From Monosiga brevicollis MX1 (lineage: Eukaryota > Opisthokonta > Choanoflagellata > Craspedida > Salpingoecidae), in NCBI RefSeq assembly GCF_000002865.3, contig NW_001865067.1, positions 176,089-240,088 of the forward strand: a stretch of 64,000 bases of DNA, written 5' to 3'. Positions 24,915 through 36,236 of the stretch are shown piece after piece. The notes beneath the pieces were generated by a model. The model saw only the letters and a program-made list of their open reading frames with translations. It ran no database searches and was not told the DNA's origin. How positions within the stretch are numbered: the first letter of the stretch is position 1; the number at the start of each line of letters is the position of its first letter. A program made the position numbers and the translations under genes.

Positions 24915-27900
24915 ATGAGTGACGATGGGTGGGAGCTGTGCAGGGCATGTCTTTCATCAGATTCGCAACAGGCGTTGGAGCTGTTCGACAGGTGGGAGGA
25001 CCAGGAACGTATTGAATCCGCTGTCATTTTCAAACATGAGGTACGCATGCTGTTTGACTTGACATTGTGTGATATTCGCTACATTTTGAAGTCATCGCTT
25101 CTGGAGACGATGGTCTAGCCCGTAACACGGTATGCATCGCGTCATCCCATAGTTTGGTAATACACCAGTGCACTATGCCTGCCGGAGCGGCTACGCAGAG
25201 GTGGTTGAGGTGCTGTTGACGTACGGCGCTGATGTTGAAGCCAAGGACAAGGTCAGTACCTCCCTCCATCATCTGTTATGTTAATTATTTTTTTATTTTT
25301 CGAGCCACCGCATGCTGATGCTGTTCCTGCACGCAATGCTGACGCATCACTTCACAGGATGGCTATACGCCAATGCACAGGGCCTGCACCCACGGCCACG
25401 TGGAGGTGGTGAAGACGCTCTTGAACTTTGGAGCTGTTGCTCATGCCAAGAGCAACGTCAGTGCCTCCCCCTTCCTCTCTTTACCCGTATCATGGTTGAC
25501 TCATAACACATGGTGCTGCCGTCGGTGGTGCATCGTACTACAGCATGGCTTGACACCACTGCACACGGCCTGCAGCAACCGTCACGTCAAGTTGGTGGAG
25601 ATGCTGTTGAAGCATGGCGTTGATGCTGAAGCCAAGGACAACGTCAGTGCCTTCCTCTTGCCTGCCCCCTATACATGATGCTGTGCCTGTAAGTAACGGT
25701 GATGCAACATACCACAGTTTGGCAACACATCACTGCAAAAGGCCTGCAGTAACGGTTATGTGGAGGAGGTGGAGATGCTGTTGAAACATGGCGTTGATGC
25801 TGAAGCTGAAAACAACGTCAGTACTTTCCGCTTGCCTCTCCCCTCCCCCGTGATGACACCTGTTGCACATGATGTTGCTGTTCCCATACGTCATGGTGAT
25901 ACATCATCCCATAGAATGGCGATACACCACTGCACTGGGCCTGTTCTCACGGCCATGTACAAGTGGCAATGGCGCTGTTGGATCACGATGTTGATGCTAC
26001 AGCCAGAAACGTCAGTATCTCTCTTTTCCATGCCCCAAAACCTGTAATGTATGAGGATGCTGTACTTGTTCATAATGGTGCTATATCAACCCACAGTGGC
26101 GTGGCGAAACACCACTGCACAATGCCTGCCTCAAGTCTCATGTGGAGGTGGTGGAGATGCTATTGAATCAAGGCGTCGCTGCAACAGTCAAGGACAAGGC
26201 CAGTACCTTCTGTCTTTGTGATACACCAACTGTCATACCTGTTCTCACTTTGTGAGGCAAGCTCATGATGACGCTGTGGCTGTCCGTGATGTTGATAAAT
26301 CATTCCACAGGATGGCTATACACCACTCCACAGGGCCTGCCAACACTATCTCCTGAAGGTGGCGGAGGTGTTGCTGAAGCATGGCGTTGATGCTGATGCC
26401 AAGGACGACGTCAGTATCTCTCTCTTGACCACCCTTTTATGATCCACTTGTAGCACATGATGGTCATGCTGTACCCGTCCATAATGGTGATGCATCATGT
26501 CACAGGATGGCAATACACCTCTGCACCGAGCTTGCCTGTACGGTGAAATCAAGGTGACGGAGATGCTGTTGGTGCATGGCGTTGACGCTGAAGCCAAGAA
26601 CAATGTCAGTACCTCCTCCGTTCCCTTGCCCCATTTGATGGTAAAGTTTGAATGAGGTGATGACGCTGTACTTGTACGTGCATCATGTCACAGGATGGCG
26701 AAACACCACTGCACCAAGCTTGCCTGTACGGTGAAATAAAGGTGACGGAGATGTTGTTGGAGCACGGCGTTGATGCTGAAGCCAAGGACAACGTCAGTAC
26801 AGTACCCTTCCCCTACTACATAATGTTCACCTGTAGCACAAGGTGATTCTGTTCCTGTACGTCATGACTGTTGATGCATCATGCCATAGGATGGCTATAC
26901 ATCACTGCACAATGCCTGCATGTATGGTCGTGCGCTGGTGGTGGATATGCTGTTGAAGCACGGCGCTGATGCTACAGCCAAGGGCAAGGTCGGTATCTCT
27001 CTCGTATCCTGCCCCCATTTGATGGTAAACCTGTCATAGATGATTCTGTTCCTGGATGTGATGACAATGCATCATATCGCAGAGTGGCGAGACACCACTG
27101 CACTGGGCCTGCCTGAACGGCCTGGTAGAGGTGGTGGAGAGGCTGTTGAATAACGGCATAGATGCTGAAGCCAAGGACGACGTCAGTACAGTACCTCCTC
27201 CCACTTTTCCCCCTGTGATGATACACCTGTAGCCGTAGCGCATGATGATGATGATGATGCTGTATCTGTCCGTGATGGTGATACATCAACCCACAGGATG
27301 AAGATCAACCACTGCACGCTGCCTGCATGACCGGTTGTGTGACGGTGGTGGAGATGCTGTTGAAGCATGGCGTTGATGTTACAGCCAAGGGCAAGGTCAG
27401 TCCCTCATTCCCTTACCCCAGCTTATTGTATGCCTTTAACACATAAAAGTATTGAACTTGTACACGCTGGTGCATAATTCCACAGAACGGCGAAACACCA
27501 CTGCACCATGCCTGCCGTAACGGTCGCGTCAAGGTAGTGAAGAGGCTGTTGAAGCACGGCGTTGATGCTGAAGCCAAGAATAACGTCAGTGCCTCCCTCT
27601 CTCCTTCCTCATCCTGCTCCAGCTGTCGTCCCCTTGGGCGGTCTCGTCTACACTGCAGCCCGCCGTGCGCGTCCGTTCCCCCTCTCGATCCCCCCCTTCT
27701 TTTATTCTCCGTTTTGAGATTGCAAAATCGTGTTTCTCTGCCTCCCATCCGGCATGATATTGTGACAGCAATCCGGACACCATCCCATCCCTTGCCATCA
27801 CGCTCGCCTCTGCTTCCTTTGCGCGCTCCGGCGGCTTCCAGTCGCTCTTCTTTCTTTCTTTCTTTCTTTCTCTCTGCCTTGGTCCACCCGATATGACTTT

Positions 27901-29229
27901 TTGTTTCTCACCCAAACACTTTTTCTCTGACCTTTTATCGATCCGTCCTGCGACTTGCTCGCTCTATCTTCATACCACTCGCCTGCCGAGCGGGTCCTCG
28001 GCACTCTTAGCCTTTTTTTTTTTATCGAGACAATGAACGCGTATCGCCAAATTCCCACCTTGCGTCGCAGCGCATCTCACGTGTTCCGATGCTTTTGGCT
28101 GTGGACGGGTCCTCAGTCTGGTAAAACTCCCCTTGATTGTGGCCGTCAACGCGGACATGGTGACAAGCTGGATCCCGTGTTTGCTGCCCACGTGGCTTGC
28201 CTTGCACAAACATCGACGCCCGTCGCTGCCCCCGCTCCCGCTCCCCCTCCCCCACCGCCACCGCCGCCTGCCAGGCTGCCGTCCCTGCCCAAGCCCACAC
28301 CTACCCGCGAGGTCAGCCCTCTTCCTCCTCTGCCCCGTTGCTCATCCAACTTCATGGCTTACTCATTTCCTGCAAACCTCCGTTAGACCACGGCCTCTGT
28401 TGTGGTGGCAGAGGACACTTGGCTCAAGCCGCTACTACCCGAGCGCACCACCACCCACCTTCTCCCTCATCTTGATGCCTTTCTCACGGGGGCCGTCTCG
28501 CACCTTCCCAATCGCGACGCGCTTGCCAGCATGAAAAAGATGATTGATGGGGCGCCGTTGTCTTTTTCTTCAGTGGACTGGGTTGCCTTCAAGGCGGCCG
28601 CCACCCAGGCGCTTGATGCGCTCGATCAAGCGTTACAGGCGCCGGAAGCGCTAAACAGTTGTTTGGGCCAGCTGAATCCCAACTCTGACAATCTCGAGTC
28701 AGTGCTTCAAGAGCTAGAGAGTGCGCTGGCGACATGCCCCACGCCTGAACCAGCATCGTCACCGAATACACTGCCCACGGATTTGGCAGCGGCTCTAGAC
28801 AAGATCATCGCCCTCAACAGCGTGGGCCCCGAGCTGCAAGAACTGCTGACCTGTTCCAACACCAAGCTCAAAGGCCGGATTCTGGCAGTCATCGATGCTC
28901 TGGACGCCGTGACGGAAGCAAGAACCACCAATACCGACACGATGCATCGCGAGGATACGGTGCGGCGAAGCGCGCAATGCTTGGATAAAAGTGCATTAGT
29001 TTCCGCTGAGGTCTTGCCCGAGGCTTGGCAGCAGCTGTGCCAAGCCCACAACCAGCTGAGCCTGTTCGAACAGACTGGCCTGGAACAGCTCATAAGCTGG
29101 ATGGAAGTGCACGAATATAAGCATCATGATTGGTACCTGGCACTTGTGCTTCACGAGACGCAAGCCCTGGTGCAGCAGCTACACGACGTGATCGACAGGC
29201 AGGCCACAACCGCTGTCCGTGCTGACTAG
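24915..29229 (+). CDS. Ankyrin repeat protein, copy B1, truncated before the kinase and PARP domains
   Basis: A 42-residue cap exon (24915-25040) is followed by 13 ankyrin exons: 25153-25251, 25358-25456, 25544-25642, 25718-25816, 25915-26010, 26097-26198, 26311-26409, 26506-26604, 26694-26792, 26890-26988, 27083-27181, 27297-27395, 27486-27584. Then come a proline-rich linker (28117-28311) and a helical-region exon (28387-29229). Eleven repeats are 33 codons; the fifth is 32 and the sixth 34, and the sixth intron uses a GC donor (GCCAGT). Every ankyrin exon is open, giving about 816 residues. Compared with copies A and B2, the helical region shifts frame by one inserted C near 29209 and stops at 29229; sequence beyond is a scrambled remnant. 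It may be an expressed ankyrin-only protein or a pseudogene in which the ankyrin exons have not yet decayed. Confidence 0.75.
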
Positions 29230-29410
29230 ATTGCTCAACAGGAAGGAAAGGCTGACGACTTTGCATCCGCAACTATCGGAGCAAACGCAGGTGGACCTGG
29301 TGGCGGCACTGGAGGGGCTACTGTGTCAACGCCTCCCAGCTCCTGGTCTTTTTGCACACGTGCGATTGTGATTCAACGAGCGATTTGTACAAGGGCATGC
29401 CCTACTCATG
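29230..29410 (+). pseudogene. Remnant of the kinase/PARP half of copy B1
   Basis: After the stop at 29229, short blocks still match copy A: LSEQTQVDLVAAL ([14 protein letters not shown]), then PALLVFLH, directly joined to [10 protein letters not shown] ([11 protein letters not shown], from the exon after the kinase). The kinase segment of about 1 kb between them is deleted and no PARP exon follows. Confidence 0.75.
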
Positions 29411-29697
29411 GCTCGGTTTGTTCATATCTGCCGCTGTCCTCTTGGAATTGTATATCGCCCATGCCCTCGCCGAAAGCCCCTATTCTACTTGACTCTTTTC
29501 TCTCTCTCCTCTTCTGGTTCTATTTACCCCTTTCATGTGGGTCTCCTTTGGCCGTTTGCTCTCACTGCCCCGAGCCTAATCAACAAGCATGCGCTCCAGG
29601 GGAGTTAGGGCAACCGTTTCAGGGAGCAGCCAAGATTCTAAGGTAGGGAGCAAAGGTTATGAGTCCTGTAATGTTTAATTCAGCCCTCTTATCTTTA

Positions 29698-29728
<31 letters not shown>

Positions 29729-29828
29729 ATGTTCCAAGCATGGGTGATGATAAAAGACGTTAACAACGATGTTTATGTAGTTTTGTTAATAAACATAGTG
29801 TAAGTTAAAGAAGATTATACTGAAGTTA
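29411..29828. other. Spacer between copies B1 and B2
   Basis: Contains a (TTC)n run at about 29697-29725 and an AT-rich stretch. No gene is seen. Confidence 0.5.
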
Positions 29829-30355
29829 ATGTTGTGGCGTTTCGTTGGAGGATTGCTCGCACTGGCACTTTTTTCTTCTCGTTGGGCGGCACTGTTTGCT
29901 TGTGTGCTTGCTGCTCCGTTAAGTGAGGTGTGTGCCGCTGTGCTTGGCCAACGTTTGCCTGTCAGTCAATACCGACGTGCTGCTTCGCTTGAAGTGTGCT
30001 ACCTCAACGTCCACTTTGTCGATCTCGTTCAAGGGGGCGCTGCCACACAGCAGTGGCACCATCTGCCATCGACATGGGATCTCACTTTTCCTTCCGCACG
30101 GCTCATTAACGACGTGTTTAGAGTCACGAGCAGTTTGGTTTTCGAGACCAATCGCAATCTACGGTCAGTTCTTCACAGAGGCTTGGCACCCGCCGTGGGA
30201 CACACCCGGGCGGGCAGGTGTCTCCCGGCTGCCGCTCTGCCGCCAGCGCATCAAAGTCGAGTCCGACCATTCATTCACATCCCTCCAGGTTGTCAGATAT
30301 TATTGTATTTGTATTAGAAGGGGGCTTATGATATTGGTGGTGTGATATTGTTACC
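29829..30355 (+). promoter_or_regulatory. Duplicated 5' region of ankyrin copy B2
   Basis: The paralogous counterpart of 24480-24914. Shares GTTTAGAGTCAC followed by GGTTTTCGAGACCAA (30116-30150) and the pair TCGAGTCCGACC (30257) and GTTGTCAGATAT (30289), ending in TTACCATGAG at the start codon. Copy A has a looser version of the last pair (about 14510 and 14543). Confidence 0.6.
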
Positions 30356-33300
30356 ATGAGTGATGATGGAAAGCAGCTGTTCAGGGCGTGTGATTCATCA
30401 GATCCACAAGAGGCGCTGCAGCTGGTGACCAGTTGGAACCACCAACGTATACGAGATGCTGCCCAATTCAAAGATGGTTGGGTACGTATGCTGTTTGGTA
30501 TATTGTTGTGTGATATTGACTACACTTTGAATATGTCACTGAATGGGTGACGTTATGGTATACCATGGGATGCATGTTTGCATTATGCCACAGGATGACA
30601 GGACACCACTGCACTCTGCCTGCGGTAACGGTCATGACAAGGTGGTGGAGATGCTGTTGAAGCACGGTGCTGATGCTGAAGCCACGAACAAAGTCAGTAC
30701 AGTACCTCTTCCCCCCTTTACCCCCCCTATGATGGATGCTATACCTGTACGTCATGCTGATGCATCGCCCCACAGGATGGCTGGACACCACTACACAAGG
30801 CCTGCTGTAACGGTCATGACAAGGTGGTGGAGATGCTGTTGAAGCACGGTGCTGATGCTCAAGCCAAGGACGACGTCAGTACAGTACCTCCCTCTTTGCC
30901 CCTTTTGCCCCTCTGGCTGCTGCTCCCGGTCCCGCTGCTCGTCGCCTTTGCTCCCGTCCCTCGCTCCTCTGCCCCCTGCCCACCCAGGCAGCCTTCAGCG
31001 ACCATTTCTTGATTTTTGCCTTGATCCCCCCGCACCCACCCTCTGATGCTCCCATTGTGGTGCACCTGTGACACTTGACGATGATGCTGTACGTTATGAT
31101 GATGCATCGTCCCACAGTTTGGCGATACACCACTGCGCTGGGCCTGCATTAACGGTGATGTCAAGGTGGTGGAGATGCTGTTGAAGCACGGTGGTGATAC
31201 TAAAGCCAAGCACGACGTCAGTACAGTTCCTCCCTCTTTGTCCCCCCTTTGCCCCCTCTGGCTGCTGCTCCCGGTCCCGCTGCTCGTCGCCTTTGCTCCC
31301 GTCCCTCGCTCCTCTGCACCCTGCCCACCATTTTCTTTCCCGCTCTCCCTCTTCTTCCCCCGTTTCGCGTCCGCTTTGTGTCCGTGCTACCTGCGACTTG
31401 CCTTGTTCTCCGTTGATGTCGTGACTCCAATCTGGGCGGCCCCCCACACCCCACCCCTTGCCATCGCGCCTCTGACTCCCTTGCGCACCCCAAGCAGTCT
31501 TTAGTGACCGTTTCTTGATTTTTGCCTTGATCTCCCCTTGCACCCACCCTCTGATGCTCCCATTCTGGTGCACCTGTGACACATGACGATGATGCTGTAC
31601 GTTATGCTGATGCATCATCCCACAGGATGGCGATACACCACTGCACAATGCCTGCGTTACGGTGATGACAAGGCGGTGGAGATGCTGTTGAAGCACGGTG
31701 CTGATGCTAAAGCCAAGACCAACGTTAGTCCAGTACCTCCCTCTTCCCCCCTTTACCCCCCATTATGATGTATTTGTACCACATGATGATGATGATGATG
31801 CTGATGATGCTGTACCTGTGCGTTATGCTGATGCATCTTTCCACAGTATGACTTGACACCACTGCACAGGGCCTGCAAATACGGTGATGTCAAGATGGTG
31901 GAGATGCTGTTGAAGCACGGTGCTGATGCTGAAGCCAAGTCCAACGTCAGTACAGTACCTCCCTCTTTGTCCCCCCTTTGCCCCCCTATGATGGTGCACC
32001 TGTACCACATGATGATTGTGATAATGATGATGTCCTTGTACGTCATGCTGATGCATCATCCCACAGAATGACGATACACCACTGAACATTGCGTGCGGTT
32101 ACGGCCATGCGGAGATGGCGGCGATGCTATTGAAGAGGGAAGTCAATGCTGAAGCAAAAGACAAGGTCAGTACAGTCATGTATCTCCCCCTTATCCACCA
32201 TCCACCCCTCGTGATACACCAACTAACGTTATTCCCATTTTTGGAGAGCTAACACATGATGATGCTGCTGCATCTGCATACGATATATACTTTATGGTGG
32301 TGCAACAAACAATAGTGGGGCAGTACACCACTGCACGATGCCTGCCTTGAGGGCCATGTGGAGGTTGTGGAGATGCTGTTGAAGCACGGTGTTGATGCTC
32401 AAGCCAGGAACAAGGTTCATATCTTCCCCTTCCTCGCCCTGTTCCTGCTGCTCGTCTTTTGGGCCGTTCTACACAGCAGCCCACCCTGCGCGCCCGCCCC
32501 ACCTCTCGCTCCTGTTTCTTGTTTCGTTCTACGCTATTATTTTTGTTTTGCCCTGCCCCTCGCCTTGTCCCGGTCCATGTTTCCTGCACATTACGCCCAC
32601 CCGCCTCACTTGTCATTTTCTCCCTCATCCGTCATGGTATCGCTGCTTGAATCCGGGACTCCACCACCCTGTCTCTCGCGCGCTCAAACGTCTCCTTTTC
32701 TGATTAGACATCCTGCCACCTGCTTGCTTCACCTGTCAACTGCTCTTCCTTCGAGCGGCTCCTGCACACAACCTCGTCTGTGCTTGAAAAAACAAACGGA
32801 TTTGGTTGCTCACCTCACATGCTCCGATCTCCCGGATACGGTCGTATTTTCAGAAAAACGAAACGGCCTTTGAAGCTGGATGTCGAAAAGGACATGGCGA
32901 CAAGCTGGAGCCCGTGTTTGCTGCCCACGAGGCTCGCCTCGCACCTTCCGCCTGGCTGCCGCCCCTGCCCAGTCCCGCACCTACCCTCGAGGTGCGTCCC
33001 TCTCCTCCCTCTTCCTCAAACGCGTTTTTCACTCGAAGCCTCATCGCTCATCCGACTTGACCACGGTTTGCTCATTTCCCGCCAACCCCCATTAGACCAC
33101 AGCCTCTGCTGTGGTGGCAGTGGACACTTGGCTCAAGCCGCTACTACCCGAGCGCACCACCACCCATCTTCTCCCCCATCTTGATGCCTTTATCACGGGG
33201 GCCATCTCGCACTTTCCCAAGCGTGACGCACTTGCCAGCATGAAGCAGACGATTGATGGGGCGCCGTTGTGTTTTTCTTCAGTGGACTGGGCGACCTTCA

Positions 33301-36236
33301 AGACGACCACCACCCAGGCGCTCGATGCGCTTGATCAAGCAGTGCAGGCGCCCAAAGCGCTGAACAGTTGCCTGGGCCAGCTGAATCCCAACTCTGACAA
33401 TCTAGAATCGGTGCTTCAAGAGCTGCATGCGCTCACAACTCAGTTTGAGCTGCAGCCGGTGCTTCAAGAGCTACAGAGTGCGCTGGCGGCATGCCCCGTG
33501 CCGCCTACGGCACCAGCATCCTCACCGGATACACTGCCCACGGATCTGGCAGCGGCTTTGGACAAGGTCAACGCCCTGAATAGCGTGGGTCCCGAGCTGC
33601 AAGAACTGCTCACCAGTTCCAACACCAAGCTCAAAGGCCGTATTCTGGCATTTATCGATGCTCTAGACGTGGTGGCAAGAGCGGGAACCACCGACACCAT
33701 CCATCGCGTGGCCACGTTGCGACAGTGTGCGCAGTGCCAAGAGGTTGACGCAGCACCACCGGTCGCGGCCTTGCCCGAGGCCTGGGATCAGCTTGTTCAG
33801 GCACACAACGAGCTCAGCCTGTCCACGCTCAACGGCCTGAAACAAGTAGCTCAGTGGCAAGCACCTCCCGACTACGAACATCAAGCCTGGTATCTGACGT
33901 TTGTTCATCAAGAGGTACAAGCTCTGGTGCAGCAGCTACAGGACATGATTGACTGGCAGGCCACGACGCTTTCGGTGTTGACCTCGTGCATGAGGTTGGC
34001 TGATGAGCTGGCCCAGGGCCACGCTGACGAGGTCACAGCGACACATGATGAACTAGACAAGCTGCATGAACAAATACAGGCTGCCAATGCGTTCTTGAGC
34101 GTTGCGCCGCAGGAGATGCGCCCCGGTCTTGAGCAAGGTCTAACAAAATTTGAAAAACGCCGTGCTGTCTTGCAAAAGCAGCTTTCGGGCCAATCGCGCG
34201 TGGATCACGTTGTGGAGCTGGCAGAGCTGCTGCATCAACACTTTCCAGCCCTGCTGGTACTTTTGCATCCCGAGCAGAGCATGCTAGGTGCCCGCCTCTG
34301 CAGCGTGCTTGGCCCCGATCTTCCGGCCACCCTGATTTTGGAGGCCATGACCGAGGTGGGCCGAGACTTGACCCTCTCTAGTTTGGGCCCGCTTGAGCTG
34401 CACTACAACCAAAACCACAAAGTCTACAAAGCCCATGCCGCGCTGCCTGGTTGCCCCGAGCAAGACTTGGCCGTCAAGGAGTACGCCTTTGTTCGGAAGC
34501 ACCAGCAGGACCAGTGTCGCACCTTTCTTCGTGAACTTCGCGCCATGCGCCAGCTTGAGCATCCGCACATTGTTCCGGTTCTGCATGCACTGGTTGAACT
34601 GCACAGTGGCCACCCGAGTGCGTTCTTGGTGCAGCCGTGGTGTGCACAAGGTGACCTGCAGCAGTGGCTTGGCAGGGCTCGGCAGCTGGCCACCTCAAGC
34701 ATTGTTGCTGGGCTCATGGCTCAGCTACGCACGGCTTTGGCTTTTATGCACAGCAAGGGCCTGGTGCACCGAGATGTGAAGCTGAGCAACGTCATGTTGG
34801 ACGGCTCGGAGGATGAGCCTGTTGTGCGCCTGGGCGATTTTGACATTACCAAGGCTGCAGTGGAAGTCACGATGTTGCCGTGCACCGCCACCGCATCAGC
34901 TGGAACGGCAGGCTATATTGCACCCGAAGTGTTGTTCGGCAACGGGCGCGTCGGCGCGCGCCCAGCACAAGATGCCTTTGCTTTTGGTTGCGTTCTTTAC
35001 AACACGTACATGTTTCCGCAGACGGTGCCTCCCGCTCATCCGCGTGCGGAGGATGTCATCGCTCAGTGCGATTGGGATTTGCAAGCTGATGGTACCGTCC
35101 TCAGCTTTCCGCACCTGGCCGCCCAGGTAGTTGCGACCTGGTCCTGTTGCATCATTATGCACCTTTCTCAGGCACTGACTGGTTCATGTTCCTCTTGTAG
35201 ATGTGCGATCCCAAGAGCAATCTCCACAAGGAAACGCGGGCATTCCTTTCCACAGATCCAAAACTGCGCCCAAGTCTGCTCAGTGCAGTTCAAATCGCCG
35301 CCCAGCAGCCAACAGCTGCCACTCACGTCGGGCCTGCGGTTGCAGTCTTGCGCGACGCGCCCGAGCTCGTGTCTGAGGTTCGTTGACGCTCCTGTGTCCT
35401 TTATACAAAATTCCAGAAGCCTATATGTAAATCACACACCGACCTGGTTATTAGGTAGCAGAGCTTTTGAAGCAGCTTACTGCTGACGGGCGTGGCCCAA
35501 AACGCATGACTGTGCAGCGCGTGGAGCGTGTGCAAAATGCCGTGCTGTGGGAGCGCTACAGCAGGAAGAGACGCGAGATGGTGCAGCGCACTCTAGATGA
35601 CGAGCACTTTGCTCGCCTCTGTACGGTGACCGTCGATGCACTGCCGGGTCAGCCGGCCTTGCTCCGGGAGTCGCTGTGCCAGGAGCGCTTGTTATTTCAT
35701 GGAATTCCTTACGACGACTCGCAGCGTGACAAGATTGTGCGCCTGGGCCTGGACTATCGCTTTGCCGGGAACGGGGCTGGTACACGGTTTGGACTGGGCG
35801 TCTACCACGCCGACCATCCGGGCAAGGTGCGAGCATTTCCGCTGCTAGTGGCGTGACCACTGATTTCCAAAATTCACCATGTTTTGGCATGTTGCACAGA
35901 GCCACCAGTATGCCAGGCCTGGACCCGACGGCGAGCGCATGTTGATTATTACACGGACTCTCCTGGGTCGCGCCTTTGTTCATCAAGCCCCCAGCTGTGG
36001 TGCGCTGGCCCCGCCGCTCTTGCCCGATGCGCCCAATAACGAACGGTACGAGGTCACGGGCCTTTGTACCATGGCTACCACAGCCGAGCCGGCACTCCCA
36101 CCTGTCTGACTGTTTGATATTTTACATTAGGTATGACTCGGTCATTGCCACACCGTCTGGGCAGTTTCACGAGGTGGTTGTGTTTGACAATGACCAAATC
36201 TATCCCGAGCTGGTGGTCTACTACACGGCTGACTAG
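30356..36236 (+). CDS. Ankyrin repeat - protein kinase - PARP fusion protein, copy B2
   Basis: Fourteen exons: cap 30356-30481; ankyrin exons 30594-30692, 30776-30874, 31118-31216, 31626-31723, 31847-31945, 32067-32165, 32316-32414; linker 32854-32991; helical-kinase 33096-35126; then 35201-35377, 35455-35826, 35900-36045, 36131-36236. All are in phase except 31626-31723, which is 98 nt instead of 99; restoring one base, or skipping this phase-0 exon, gives about 1,230-1,260 residues. The kinase keeps [25 protein letters not shown] (not DFG) and APE in YIAPEVLF. The PARP domain keeps [14 protein letters not shown] and IYPELVVYY (H-Y-E). Intron positions from the linker exon to the end match copy A exactly, and the PARP exons are the same length (372 and 146 nt). 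It is the sister of copy A; likely a soluble signalling protein. Confidence 0.85.
30908..31565 (+). repeat. Duplicated intron module in copy B2
   Basis: Introns 30875-31117 and 31217-31625 share a C/T-rich block (CTGGCTGCTGCTCCCGGTCC onward, 30908 and 31257) and a second block (TTCTTGATTTTTGCCTTGAT onward, 31006 and 31511). Related C/T-rich sequence lies in the long introns before the linker exon in all three copies (about 15540, 27605, 32430). It shows that exon and intron were copied as a unit. Confidence 0.7.
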
